Assembly (NCBI RefSeq): GCF_002847285.1
Contig: NZ_CP025407.1
Location: forward strand, 5,459,001 to 5,523,000
Direction of reading: 5' to 3'
DNA from: Streptomyces sp. CMB-StM0423
GTDB taxonomy: Bacteria; Actinomycetota; Actinomycetes; Streptomycetales; Streptomycetaceae
Length of the DNA stretch: 64,000 bases
How positions within the stretch are numbered: the first letter of the stretch is position 1; every line of letters starts with the position of its first letter. This document shows, piece after piece, positions 31,235-39,966 of the stretch. The notes under the pieces were generated by a model. That model searched no databases, was not told the origin of the DNA, and saw nothing but the letters and a program-made list of their open reading frames with translations. A program made the translations under genes and the position numbers.

Positions 31235-32545
31235 TCAGCCCGCGACGGCCCGGTACACCGTGTAGATGACCAGCCCCGCGAGCGAGCCCACCACCGTGCC
31301 GTTGATGCGGATGAACTGGAGGTCCCGGCCGATGTTCGCCTCGATCTTGCGCGACGTCTGGTCCGCGTCCCAGCCCGCGACCGTGTCCGAGATCAGCGAT
31401 GTGATCTGGTGCTGGTACGTCGTCACCACATGCGTCGCGACGTCCTCCGCCCAGCCGTCGACCTTCGCCTGCAGCCGCTCGTCCGCCGCCATCCGCTGCC
31501 CGAACGACAGCAGCGCCGTCCGCGCCCGCAGCCGCAGCTCGCTGCGCTCGTCCTCGGCGGCGCCGACGATCACGCCGCGCAGCGACGTCCACGCCGAGGC
31601 GATGAAGTCCTGCACCTCGTCGCGGGCCAGGATCTCGCCCTTGAGCCGCTCGACGCGCGCCCGGGTCGGGGTGTCGCCCTGGAGGTCGGCGGCGAAGTCG
31701 GAGAGGAACCGGTCGAGCGCACCGCGCGCCGGGTGCTCGGGCGAGTCCCGCATCTCGCCGATGAACCGCAGCAGTTCCTTGTAGACCCGCTCGCCGACCC
31801 GGCGGTCGACGAACCGCGGGGTCCAGCCGGGCGCGCCGCCGGTGACGGCGCCGACGACCGAGGGCCCGTTGAGGATCAGCCAGGACTCGGCGCGCTCGCA
31901 GACCAGGTCCACGACGCGGCGGTGGCCGCCGTCCGCGACGACCTTCTCCAGCAGCTTGCCGAGCCCCGGGCCGACCTCCAGGGCGGCGGCCCGGCGGTTG
32001 ATGGCCTCGCCGACGACGGCCTGCACGTCGTTGTCCCGCAGCACGGTCAGCGCGCCGCGCAGCACGGTCGACGCCTCGGCGGTGACGCGGTCGGCGTTGT
32101 CGGGCTCGGCGAGCCAGCCGCCGACGCGGCTGCCGAGGCCGAGTGCGTGCAGCCGGGCGCGTACGACGTCGGCGGAGAGGAAGTTCTCGCCGACGAAGTC
32201 GCCGAGGCTCTGGCCGAGCTGGTCCTTCTTGGTGGGGATGATCGCGGTGTGCGGGATGGGCAGCCTGAGGGGCCGCTTGAAGAGCGCCGTGACCGCGAAC
32301 CAGTCCGCCAGCGCGCCGACCATGCCGGCCTCCGCCGCCGCGGCCACGTAGCCGGACCAGGCGCCGGCGCCGTTGTGCTGCGCCCAGCGGGCGAGCGTGA
32401 AGACCACGGCGGCCAGCAGCAGCAGGCCGGTGGCGATGGTCTTCATCCGGCGCACGCCGCGCCGCTTCTCCGCGTCGGCGTCCGTATAGGCAAAGCCACC
32501 CGGTCCGTCCGCTGCCGGCAGATCCATCGCGCTCCGTCCGCTCAC
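31235..32545 (-). CDS. DUF445 membrane protein
   Basis: A 436-residue protein with helices near residues 36-55 and at the C-terminus (GTVVGSLAGLVIYTVYRAV). MVGALADWFAVTALFKRPLR, LPIPHTAIIPTKKDQLGQSL and FVGENFLSADVVRARL mark DUF445. The long central part is helical. The start is uncertain between GTG 32545 and ATG 32527, which has GGAG four bases ahead. Function unknown. It is divergent from the TetR gene. Confidence 0.88.
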   Translation of the reverse strand: MSGRSAMDLPAADGPGGFAYTDADAEKRRGVRRMKTIATGLLLLAAVVFTLARWAQHNGAGAWSGYVAAAAEAGMVGALADWFAVTALFKRPLRLPIPHTAIIPTKKDQLGQSLGDFVGENFLSADVVRARLHALGLGSRVGGWLAEPDNADRVTAEASTVLRGALTVLRDNDVQAVVGEAINRRAAALEVGPGLGKLLEKVVADGGHRRVVDLVCERAESWLILNGPSVVGAVTGGAPGWTPRFVDRRVGERVYKELLRFIGEMRDSPEHPARGALDRFLSDFAADLQGDTPTRARVERLKGEILARDEVQDFIASAWTSLRGVIVGAAEDERSELRLRARTALLSFGQRMAADERLQAKVDGWAEDVATHVVTTYQHQITSLISDTVAGWDADQTSRKIEANIGRDLQFIRINGTVVGSLAGLVIYTVYRAVAG

Positions 32546-32648
32546 GCCGTTCCCCGGGGGCCATTGTCCCCGGGCTCGGCACCATCTTTCACTTCAGGAA
32601 CGGATCGCGGGTTCCCGGTGTGCCGGGCGCGGCCGGGCGGCGCTCCCC

Positions 32649-32678
32649 GTAACTTTACCTTCCGGATGGTAAAGTTAC
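32649..32678. promoter_or_regulatory. Operator of the TetR gene (perfect 11-bp inverted repeat)
   Basis: GTAACTTTACC and GGTAAAGTTAC are exact inverses separated by 8 bases, ending 5 bases before the TetR start codon. A dimeric TetR repressor could sit here and block its own gene and the MFS gene behind it. It is also more AT-rich than anything around it, which fits a promoter overlap. Confidence 0.75.
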
Positions 32679-32683
32679 GTTCC

Positions 32684-33226
32684 ATGCGACCCAGCTCCCG
32701 CACCCAGCTCCTCGAAGCCGCCGTCCGCGTGGTCGAACGCGCGGGGATCACCGCGCTCACGCTCGACGCCGTCGCGGCCGAGGCCGGGCTGACCAAGCCC
32801 GGGCTGATGTACCACTTCCCCAACCGCGACGCGCTGCTGCTGGCCATCCAGCGGCACCTGACCGAGACCCTGGACGAGCACCTCCGCGCCGAACTGGGCA
32901 AGCCGTTCGAGGAGGCCACCGCCCGCGAGCGGGCCGCGGCCTACGTGCGGTGCTGCGGGCAGAGCGGCGGGACGGCGGACTTCGTCTTCATGGTCGCGTC
33001 CGCGACCCGGCCGGAGCTGGCGCGGATCTGGGACGAGTTCGCGGACCGCTGGGCGCCCGAGCCGCCGGGCCCCGACCCGGATCCGGAGGCCGTCGACCTG
33101 TTCCTGGCCCGGGTGGCGGCGGACGGGCTGTGGCTGTTCCACGCCACCGCGCAGTCCACGCTCGCCCCCGAGGTGGAAGAGGCGGTGCGCAGCCGGCTCG
33201 CCGCGCTGACCGACCCGGCGTCCTGA
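32684..33226 (+). CDS. TetR/AcrR-family repressor of the MFS exporter
   Basis: A 180-residue TetR protein. The HTH is at residues about 5-50 (SRTQLLEAAVRVVERAGITA, LTLDAVAAEAGLTKPGLMYH), with a C-terminal helical ligand domain containing YVRCCGQSGGTADFVFMVA. It starts at ATG 32684 next to a perfect palindrome that is its likely autoregulatory site. The MFS pump gene follows 58 bases later, so the pair is a standard drug-responsive efflux unit; the ligand is unknown. Confidence 0.94.
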   Translation: MRPSSRTQLLEAAVRVVERAGITALTLDAVAAEAGLTKPGLMYHFPNRDALLLAIQRHLTETLDEHLRAELGKPFEEATARERAAAYVRCCGQSGGTADFVFMVASATRPELARIWDEFADRWAPEPPGPDPDPEAVDLFLARVAADGLWLFHATAQSTLAPEVEEAVRSRLAALTDPAS

Positions 33227-33235
33227 CGCCCGCCC

Positions 33236-33263
33236 GCGCACGTACACACGCGCACGTACACAC
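33236..33263 (+). repeat. Two 14-base tandem repeats between TetR and MFS genes
   Basis: GCGCACGTACACAC occurs twice head to tail in the 58-base gap. It does not overlap the MFS ribosome site (AAGG, 33276). It may be a simple duplication or spacing element. Confidence 0.8.
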
Positions 33264-33284
33264 AGGCAGAAAGCAAGGTGCTCC

Positions 33285-34871
33285 ATGGTCCAGGCGCGAC
33301 GCTGGTGGGTGCTCGCGACCGTCTCCGCGGGACTGCTGCTGATCTCGCTCGACGTGACGATCCTCTACACGGCCCTGCCCACCCTCACCGCCGACCTGGA
33401 CGCCGACGCGTCCGCGAAGCTCTGGATCATCAACGCCTATCCGCTGGTGATGGCCGGGCTGCTGCTGGGCGCCGGGACGCTGGGCGACCGCGTGGGCCAC
33501 AAGCGGATGTTCCTGACCGGGCTCGTCCTCTTCGGCGCCGCGTCCACGCTGGCCGCGTTCGCGCCCTCGGCGGCGGTGCTGATCGGCGCCCGCGCGTTCC
33601 TCGCGGTCGGCGCCGCGGCGATGATGCCCGCGACGCTGGCGCTGGTCAGGATCACCTTCGACGACGAGCGCGAGCGCGGCATCGCCATCGGCATCTGGGG
33701 CACGGTCGCCGTCGTCGGCGCGGCGCTCGGGCCGGTCGCGGGCGGGCTGCTGCTCGCCCACTTCTGGTGGGGCTCGGTCTTCCTCGTGAACGTGCCCGTG
33801 GTGCTGGCGGCGCTCGTCGCCACCGCGGTGCTGGCGCCGGGCGGCTCCGGCAGCAAGGACCGGCCGTGGGACCCGGTGGCCTCGGTGCAGGTCATGGCCG
33901 GGCTCGTCGGCCTGGTGTACGCGATCAAGGAGGGCGCCCGGCCGGAGCCCGACCCGGTGCACATCGTCGCCGCGCTGCTCGTCTCGGCCTCAGGGTTCAC
34001 CGTCTTCGTACGCCGCCAGCGCACCCGCACGTACCCGCTGATCGACTTCGCGCTCTTCCGCAACCGGCAGTTGCTCGCCGGGGTCCTCGGCGCCGGGCTC
34101 TCCATGTTCGCCACCGCGGGCGTCGAGCTGATCCTCGCCCAGCGCCTCCAGCTCGTGCTCGGCCTCAGCCCGCTGCACGCCGGGCTGGTCGTCGCCAGCT
34201 CGGCCGTCGGCGCGATCCCGGCGGGCGTCGTCGTCGGCGGCCTGGTCTACCGCGTACCCGCGCGGCACCTCATCGGTGGCGGCCTGCTCGTCGGCGCTCT
34301 CGGCGTCGTGCTGACCCTGCTGCTCACGCCGGGCATCGGCCCGCTGCTGGACGCCGGGCGGGCCGCGGGCTGGGTGGTGCCCGGCGTGATCCTGACCGGT
34401 CTCGGGCTCGGCGCGGTCATGACCGCGGCCTCCGCCGCGATCATCGGCGGCGCGCCGCCGCACCGGGCCGGCATGGCGTCGTCGGTGGAGGAGGTCTCGT
34501 TCGAACTGGGCAGCCTCACCGGCGTCGCCGTCCTGGGCAGCGTCCTGACCGCCGTCTACACCGCCACCGTCGACCTGCCCGCCGGCACCCCCGAGGCGGC
34601 CTCCGACAGCATCGACGAGGCCCGCGCGGTCGCCGGTGAACTCCCGCCGGACGGCTCGCGGTCACTGCTGGAGAGCGCCGCTGCGGCCTTCGACAACGGC
34701 TATACGCTCACGCTGGTCATCAGCGTCGCCGTGCTCGCCGCCGGCGGCGTCGCCGCCCGCCTCCTCCTCGGCCACCGCACCGCCACCGCGACGCCGGAGG
34801 AGGACGAGACCCCCGGCGGCGGACCGGACGACGCCGGGGCTGTGACCGGAACGCCTCCCTCCCATCGCTAG
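33285..34871 (+). CDS. MFS drug exporter, DHA2 (14-helix) family
   Basis: A 528-residue membrane transporter. LLLISLDVTILYTALPTLTA (helix 1 with the D-motif), LLLGAGTLGDRVGHKRMF (motif A) and GIWGTVAVVGAALGPVAGGL (motif C, antiporter) identify the EmrB/QacA-type proton-coupled drug exporters. The C-terminus is a short hydrophilic tail. It is regulated by the TetR repressor upstream. Substrate unknown; cationic or planar drugs are usual for this family. Confidence 0.94.
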   Translation: MVQARRWWVLATVSAGLLLISLDVTILYTALPTLTADLDADASAKLWIINAYPLVMAGLLLGAGTLGDRVGHKRMFLTGLVLFGAASTLAAFAPSAAVLIGARAFLAVGAAAMMPATLALVRITFDDERERGIAIGIWGTVAVVGAALGPVAGGLLLAHFWWGSVFLVNVPVVLAALVATAVLAPGGSGSKDRPWDPVASVQVMAGLVGLVYAIKEGARPEPDPVHIVAALLVSASGFTVFVRRQRTRTYPLIDFALFRNRQLLAGVLGAGLSMFATAGVELILAQRLQLVLGLSPLHAGLVVASSAVGAIPAGVVVGGLVYRVPARHLIGGGLLVGALGVVLTLLLTPGIGPLLDAGRAAGWVVPGVILTGLGLGAVMTAASAAIIGGAPPHRAGMASSVEEVSFELGSLTGVAVLGSVLTAVYTATVDLPAGTPEAASDSIDEARAVAGELPPDGSRSLLESAAAAFDNGYTLTLVISVAVLAAGGVAARLLLGHRTATATPEEDETPGGGPDDAGAVTGTPPSHR

Positions 34872-34927
34872 GATGGCGGACCGCCGGAGACGGCGCGGAC
34901 GACGAACTCCCGGGGGAGCAGGCTGAC

Positions 34928-36238
34928 GTGAGGAACAGGACGGGCTACGCCGTGCTCGCCGCCCTGGTGGCGGTCGTGGCGCTGCTCGTCGCCGGCGTCC
35001 ACGCCCTCACCGACCGCCCCGGCGCGCCCGCGCCCCCGGGCGCCGGCGGCAGCGCGGACGCCGCCGCCCCCGCGTCCGTCGGCGGCTGGGCCGGCACCTG
35101 GGCCGCCGCGCAGGCCGCGGCGGAGCCGGGCACCCGGGACGGCTTCGCGGGGATGTCCATACGCAACGTGGTGCACACCTCCATCGGCGGCGCCCGGGCC
35201 CGGATACAACTGTCCAACGAGTACGGCGAGACGCCGCTGACCCTCACCCGCGCCAGCGTCGCCGTCGCCGCCGGGGCCGGCGCCCCGGCGGCGCAGCCGG
35301 AGACGATGCGCCCGCTGACCTTCGGCGGCGGCGGCGCGGTGACGATCCCCGCCGGCCGGACGGTGACCAGCGACCCCGTACGGCTGCGGGTGCCGGCCGA
35401 CTCCGACCTGCTGGTGACGACGTACGCGCCGGCGCCGGCCGGCCCGGTCACGTACCACCCGCACGCGCTGCAGACCTCCTACCTCGCCGCCGGCGACCAC
35501 ACCCGGGACGCCGAAGGGGCCGCGTACGACCGGGAGTTCCGGTCCTGGCGCTACGTCACCGCCGTCGACGTCTGGAGCGAGCACGTCACCGGCGCCGTCG
35601 CCGTCCTCGGCGACTCGCTCACCGACGGCACCACCTCCACGCCGGGCGCCAACCGCCGCTGGACCGACTACCTCGCCGTCCGCCTGCGCGAGGAGCCCGG
35701 CGCGCCGCGCTACGGGGTGCTCAACCTCGGCCTCAGCGGCAACAGGATCCTCACCGACGGCGGCACCGAGTTCCCCGACAACGGCCCCTCCGGGCTCAAC
35801 CGCCTCGACCGCGACGTGCTCTCCCGCACCGGCGTCAAGGCCGTCGTCGTCGAACTGGGCATCAACGACATCCTCAAGTCCCCCGGGACCGCCGACGCCG
35901 ACGCCATCGTCGCCGGCCTGCGCGAGACCGCCCGGCAGTCCCGCGACCGGGGCCTGCGGGTGCTCGGCGCGACGCTGATGCCGTTCCGGGGGCACCCGGC
36001 GTACACGCCGCGGGCGGAGCGCGTACGGCAGCAGGTCAACGAGCTGATCCGCGCGGGCGGCGTCTTCGACGAGGTCCTCGACTTCGACGCCGCCCTGCGC
36101 GACCCGGACCGGCCCGCGCGCCTGCACCCGGCGTACGACTCGGGCGACCATCTGCACCTGACGGACCTGGGCTTCCACGAGATGGCCCTGACCCTGGACC
36201 CCGCGGACCTCAAGCCCCGCGCCCAGGCCGTGCTCTGA
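34928..36238 (+). CDS. Exported SGNH/GDSL esterase
   Basis: A 436-residue protein with an N-terminal membrane/signal segment (YAVLAALVAVVALLVAGVHA). A beta-rich middle part is followed by an SGNH hydrolase: Ser230 in AVLGDSLTDG (block I), LNLGLSGNRIL (block II), VVVELGINDI (block III) and DHLHLTDLGFHEMA (block V Asp/His). The layout matches actinobacterial extracellular lipases/esterases of about 430 residues. The start is GTG 34928 with a GGGGGAG-rich site upstream. It converges on the DUF1707 gene. Confidence 0.9.
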   Translation: MRNRTGYAVLAALVAVVALLVAGVHALTDRPGAPAPPGAGGSADAAAPASVGGWAGTWAAAQAAAEPGTRDGFAGMSIRNVVHTSIGGARARIQLSNEYGETPLTLTRASVAVAAGAGAPAAQPETMRPLTFGGGGAVTIPAGRTVTSDPVRLRVPADSDLLVTTYAPAPAGPVTYHPHALQTSYLAAGDHTRDAEGAAYDREFRSWRYVTAVDVWSEHVTGAVAVLGDSLTDGTTSTPGANRRWTDYLAVRLREEPGAPRYGVLNLGLSGNRILTDGGTEFPDNGPSGLNRLDRDVLSRTGVKAVVVELGINDILKSPGTADADAIVAGLRETARQSRDRGLRVLGATLMPFRGHPAYTPRAERVRQQVNELIRAGGVFDEVLDFDAALRDPDRPARLHPAYDSGDHLHLTDLGFHEMALTLDPADLKPRAQAVL

Positions 36239-36262
36239 CCCGGGCGCCGGGCAAGTCCCGTG

Positions 36263-36979
36263 CTACTCCAGCCGCTTGCGGCGCTCCTCGCGCGAGAGGC
36301 GCCGCTCCTCCCGCGCCAGCCGCCGCTGCTCCCTGGCCGCCGACGCCTCCGCGCGCCTGGCCGCCTTCGTCTTCTTCCGGCTCGTCCCCACGCCGCCCCA
36401 GAAGGCGAACCCGGTGAGCGTGACGCGCGGGGCGCCCGGGGTGTGGGGGACGCCGGTCTGGGAGTGGTCGAAGCCGCCCATGATGCCGATGCCGCGCACC
36501 TCAAGTGCCAGGTCGGGCGGCAGGATGACGTGAGCGCCGCCCATGATGGAGATGCAGCGGATCTCCACCTCCGCGGCCTCGAAGTCCGCCTCGCGCAGGT
36601 CCAGTTCGCCGCCGCCCCAGAACGAGAACATCGTGAAGCGCCGCGGCACCGTCCAGGCACCCTTGCGCTGGAAGCCGCTCATGATCGCGATGCCCCGGTG
36701 CGACGTCGCCTCGCCGCCGATGCGGCCGGCCCAGCCGGATGCGGGCCGGGGCGCGGGGGCCGTCTCGCGCGGCGCGGGCGCGGTGCCCGCGGCGGGCAGG
36801 TCGCGGGTGAGCGGTTCGAGCTGGGCGTAGGTCTTCGCCCGGTACGTCTCCTCCAGCCGCTCCTCGAACTCGTCCATCGCGAGCCGGCCTTCCGCCAGCG
36901 CGTCACGCAGGATGTCGGCGACCCGCTCCCGGTCGGCGTCCGAGGCGCGCAGCTCCGGCAGGTGCTCATCGCTCGTCAT
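36263..36979 (-). CDS. DUF1707 / LiaF-like C-terminal domain protein
   Basis: A 238-residue protein. Residues 8-62 are a DUF1707 SHOCT-like segment (LRASDADRERVADILRDALA, EFEERLEETYRAKTYAQLE). The middle is a LiaF-type beta repeat with GIGIMGGFDHSQTGVP and RFTMFSFWGGGELDLREADF, and the end is a very basic coiled coil (REQRRLAREERRLSREERRK). There is no membrane helix. LiaF-like parts are involved in cell-envelope stress sensing, but this short form is uncharacterised. A promoter region of 176 bases precedes it; TTCGATCGAA at 37058-37067 is a perfect palindrome there. Confidence 0.85.
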   Translation of the reverse strand: MTSDEHLPELRASDADRERVADILRDALAEGRLAMDEFEERLEETYRAKTYAQLEPLTRDLPAAGTAPAPRETAPAPRPASGWAGRIGGEATSHRGIAIMSGFQRKGAWTVPRRFTMFSFWGGGELDLREADFEAAEVEIRCISIMGGAHVILPPDLALEVRGIGIMGGFDHSQTGVPHTPGAPRVTLTGFAFWGGVGTSRKKTKAARRAEASAAREQRRLAREERRLSREERRKRLE

Positions 36980-37155
36980 GGCATCGAGCTTACGGCCCCG
37001 CCCACGACAGGACGCGGGCTCCCGACGCCGGTCACGGCGCCTCGCTGCGTTGTCGGGTTCGATCGAATACGCCCGGTATGAGATCGACCCTCCGCCTTGC
37101 GATGCACCGCGTCTGACGCCGCTCGCTACTCCACGTCCTCTCGCGGGCGGGGCCG

Positions 37156-38094
37156 TCATGCGTACATGCGGGCGATGACGTCTTCGATGTCGGGCTCCCG
37201 CACCGAGAGATCCACCAGCGGCCACCGCGCGGCCACCTCCGCGACGAGCGGCGCCGCGCTGGCCCCCGCCGGGAACGCGAGCCACTGCCGCGGGCCCTCC
37301 ACCTTCACCGTGCGGCAGCCGGCGAGGTCGATGGGCGGCAGCTCGCGCTCCAGGTCGACGACGAGCATCCGCTCGCTCTCGCCGACGGCGTGCAGCCCGT
37401 CGAGGTCGCCGTCGTACATCAGCCGGCCGTGGTCGATGACCATGACCCGCTTGCAGAGCTGCTCGATGTCGGACAGGTCGTGCGTGGTGAGCAGCACGGT
37501 CGTGCCGCGCTCGGTGTTCAGCTCGCGCAGGAACTCCCGCACCTTCGCCTTGCTCAGTACGTCCAGGCCGATCGTCGGCTCGTCCAGGTACAGCACCTCG
37601 GGGTCGTGCAGCAGGGCGGCCGCGATGTCGCCGCGCATCCGCTGGCCGAGCGAGAGCTGCCGCACCGGCACCTCCAGCAGGTCGCCGAGGCCCAGCAGTT
37701 CGGTGCAGCGCTCCAGGTTCTCGCGGTACCGGTCGTCGGGGATGCGGTACATGCGGCGCATCACCCGGTACGAGTCGAGCAGCGGCAGGTCCCACCACAG
37801 GGTGGTGCGCTGGCCGAAGACGACGCCGATGCGCCGGGCCAGCCTCGTCCGCTCGCGCGCCGGGTCGATGCCCGCGACGCGCAGCCGGCCGCCGCTGGGG
37901 GTGAGGATGCCGGTGAGCATCTTGATGGTGGTGGACTTGCCCGCGCCGTTGGGGCCGATGTAGCCGACCATCTCGCCGCGGGGCACGGAGAAGCTGATGC
38001 CGCCGACGGCGCGCACCTCGTGCCGCGTACGGCGCAGCCGGCCCGCCCGGCGGCGTACGACGAAGACCTTCTCCAGGTCCTCGACCTCGATCAC
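37156..38094 (-). CDS. ABC exporter ATPase (DrrA/CcmA-like)
   Basis: A 312-residue ATP-binding subunit. Walker A GYIGPNGAGKSTTIKMLTG, Q-loop region VVFGQRTTLWW, signature VRQLSLGQRMRGDIAAALL, Walker B EVLYLDEPTIGLD and switch TTHDLSD are all intact. It is the third gene of a permease-permease-ATPase operon on this strand and should energise export of an unknown substrate. The upstream permease gene ends 33 bases away. Confidence 0.94.
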   Translation of the reverse strand: MIEVEDLEKVFVVRRRAGRLRRTRHEVRAVGGISFSVPRGEMVGYIGPNGAGKSTTIKMLTGILTPSGGRLRVAGIDPARERTRLARRIGVVFGQRTTLWWDLPLLDSYRVMRRMYRIPDDRYRENLERCTELLGLGDLLEVPVRQLSLGQRMRGDIAAALLHDPEVLYLDEPTIGLDVLSKAKVREFLRELNTERGTTVLLTTHDLSDIEQLCKRVMVIDHGRLMYDGDLDGLHAVGESERMLVVDLERELPPIDLAGCRTVKVEGPRQWLAFPAGASAAPLVAEVAARWPLVDLSVREPDIEDVIARMYA

Positions 38095-38127
38095 GTGCCC
38101 CTCCTTCGCGTCGTGTGCACCGTGGCG

Positions 38128-38943
38128 TCAGCTTCCCGTGCTGCGGTAGCCGCGCAGCCCCGTGCGCCACGCCAGCCCGGCCAGCGCGCAGCACGCGGCG
38201 GCCACCAGCGGCGAGGCGAAGTCCACCCAGCCGGGCAGGCCCAGCGGGTCGTCCCGGCCGAGGATGTGCAGGGCGGGCAGCCAGTTGACGAAGGCCAGCG
38301 GCACGGCGAACGTCACGCCGCGCACCAGCTCCTTGCTGAAGATCGTCGGCGGGTACTGGGTCAGCGTGCTGCCGCCGTACGTGAAGGAGTTCTGCACCTC
38401 GGCCGCGTCCGTGGCCCAGAACTGGAACGCCGCGCCGCACGCGAACACCGCCCCGTAGATCGCCGCCCCCGACAGCACCATCACCGGGACCAGCAGCACC
38501 GGGACCGGGGTCCACGCCACGCCGTCCAGCGCCGTCAGCGACCAGACCAGCACGATCAGCCCCTGGAGCACCCGCCCGATCCGGCGCAGCGCGAAGCGGT
38601 CGGCGGCTATCTGCGCGAACACCGGCACCGGCCGGACCAGCAGCGTGTCCATCGTGCCGTCGCGGATCCGGCGGCCGACCCGGTCCAGGTTGCCCAGCAG
38701 CAGGTCGGCCAGGCCCAGGGAGGTGGAGGTGGTGCCGTAGAGGAGCGCGACCTCGGCGAAGGTGAAACCGCCGAGCACGTCGGTATGCGAGAACATGATC
38801 GCGATCGCGGCGAAGTCGGCGGCGGTCATCAGCAGGTTGCCGAGCGCGGTCATGGCGAACGACATGCGGTACGTCATCGTCGTACGCACCCACATGGCGA
38901 CGATCAGCCCGTACCCCCGGACCCCCGCGGCCAGCTCAGCCAC
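38128..38943 (-). CDS. ABC-2 family permease subunit
   Basis: A 271-residue six-helix permease (MWVRTTMTYRMSFAMTALGN, LGLADLLLGNLDRVGRRIRD, AAIYGAVFACGAAFQFWATD). GTG 38943 overlaps the preceding permease's stop by eight bases, so the two are coupled. Together with 38936-39781 it forms a heterodimeric channel for the ATPase at 37156. The family moves lipids, drugs or polysaccharides; no clue to the substrate here. Confidence 0.9.
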   Translation of the reverse strand: MAELAAGVRGYGLIVAMWVRTTMTYRMSFAMTALGNLLMTAADFAAIAIMFSHTDVLGGFTFAEVALLYGTTSTSLGLADLLLGNLDRVGRRIRDGTMDTLLVRPVPVFAQIAADRFALRRIGRVLQGLIVLVWSLTALDGVAWTPVPVLLVPVMVLSGAAIYGAVFACGAAFQFWATDAAEVQNSFTYGGSTLTQYPPTIFSKELVRGVTFAVPLAFVNWLPALHILGRDDPLGLPGWVDFASPLVAAACCALAGLAWRTGLRGYRSTGS

Positions 38944-39781
38944 CCTGCACCACCACCTTGCGGGTGGCGAGCGCCTGCATCGCCCGCCCGGCGGCCAGCA
39001 GCGCCACCGCCCACGCCACCTGGAACGCCAGCGCCCCGGCGAGGCCCGCACCGGTGTGCCGGCCGAGCAGCACGTCGGCGGGGACCTGGAGCATCGCCGC
39101 CCACGGCAGCGCCTGCGCGATGTCGCCGGCGGCGCCGGGGAAGACGGTCAGCGGCAGCAGGGTGCCGGACAGGAGCATCGCCACCAGGGAGTTCATCAGG
39201 TTGATCCCCTGGCCGTCGAGCAGCCAGAAGGCGGTGAGGCCGACCAGGTAGCGGATGGCGAAGCTCACCAGGCAGCCCAGCGTCACGGAGAGCAGGAAGA
39301 GCAGCCAGGTGTGCGCCGCCGTGGGCAGCGCCAGCTCGAACGCCAGCGCGCCCACCGCCATCGGCACGATGCCGCGGCCGAGCAGTTGGAACGCGGCCCG
39401 GCCCAGGTCGTGGGCGCACCACCAGAGCTGCAGGTCCGCGGGCCGGTAGAGGTCCACGGCCACGTCGCCGGAGCGGATGCGCTCCTGGAGGTCCTCCTGG
39501 AAGCCGTAGCCGAGGAGCGCGGCGGGCGCCAGCAGCGCCTGGCCGATCCAGACGAAGGTGAGCGCCTGCGCCTGGTCGTAGCCGCCGAGCTGCGGGCGCT
39601 CGTGCCAGAGCGCGACGAAGGTGTACGCCAGGATGAAGCCGAAGACGGTGTTGGTGAAGACGCCGGCGGCGGTGGCCGCGCGGTACGTCGAGAACCGGCG
39701 GAAGCCGCCGGCGGCCACCAGCCCGTAGAGCCGCAGCGCCTGCACGGCGGGCGCGTCCCGCAGGGCCTCCGAGCCGCGCAT
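38936..39781 (-). CDS. ABC-2 family permease subunit
   Basis: A 281-residue permease with six helices, including YRAATAAGVFTNTVFGFILA, LAPAALLGYGFQEDLQERIR and ITRS-type coupling residues. ATG 39781 is preferred over an earlier start 18 codons up because of the GGTGGCGGGAG sequence upstream. First gene of the exporter operon; divergent from the penicillin-binding protein with about 185 bases between starts. Confidence 0.88.
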   Translation of the reverse strand: MRGSEALRDAPAVQALRLYGLVAAGGFRRFSTYRAATAAGVFTNTVFGFILAYTFVALWHERPQLGGYDQAQALTFVWIGQALLAPAALLGYGFQEDLQERIRSGDVAVDLYRPADLQLWWCAHDLGRAAFQLLGRGIVPMAVGALAFELALPTAAHTWLLFLLSVTLGCLVSFAIRYLVGLTAFWLLDGQGINLMNSLVAMLLSGTLLPLTVFPGAAGDIAQALPWAAMLQVPADVLLGRHTGAGLAGALAFQVAWAVALLAAGRAMQALATRKVVVQGG

Positions 39782-39909
39782 GCTCCCGCCACCCCCGCTC
39801 TCCCCGGGGGCTCCGCCGATGAGCCCCGCGCACAAAGAGCCCGACTCTAGTCCAGTCGGGTTGAGGACTGCGACCGATTATCTACACCTACCGGATATCT
39901 GCATTCTTA

Positions 39910-39934
39910 ATGACAAACTGCTCGCAAGTGTCAT
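39910..39934. promoter_or_regulatory. Inverted repeat in the AT-rich promoter region of the PBP gene
   Basis: ATGACA and TGTCAT are exact inverses 13 bases apart, 33 bases before the likely PBP start. The surrounding 100 bases are markedly AT-rich for this genome and include TTATCTACACC and GATATC, marking the promoter region shared with the ABC exporter. Its factor is unknown. Confidence 0.3.
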
Positions 39935-39966
39935 ATCAGACGATGGATCGAGCCCACGGACGGCAG

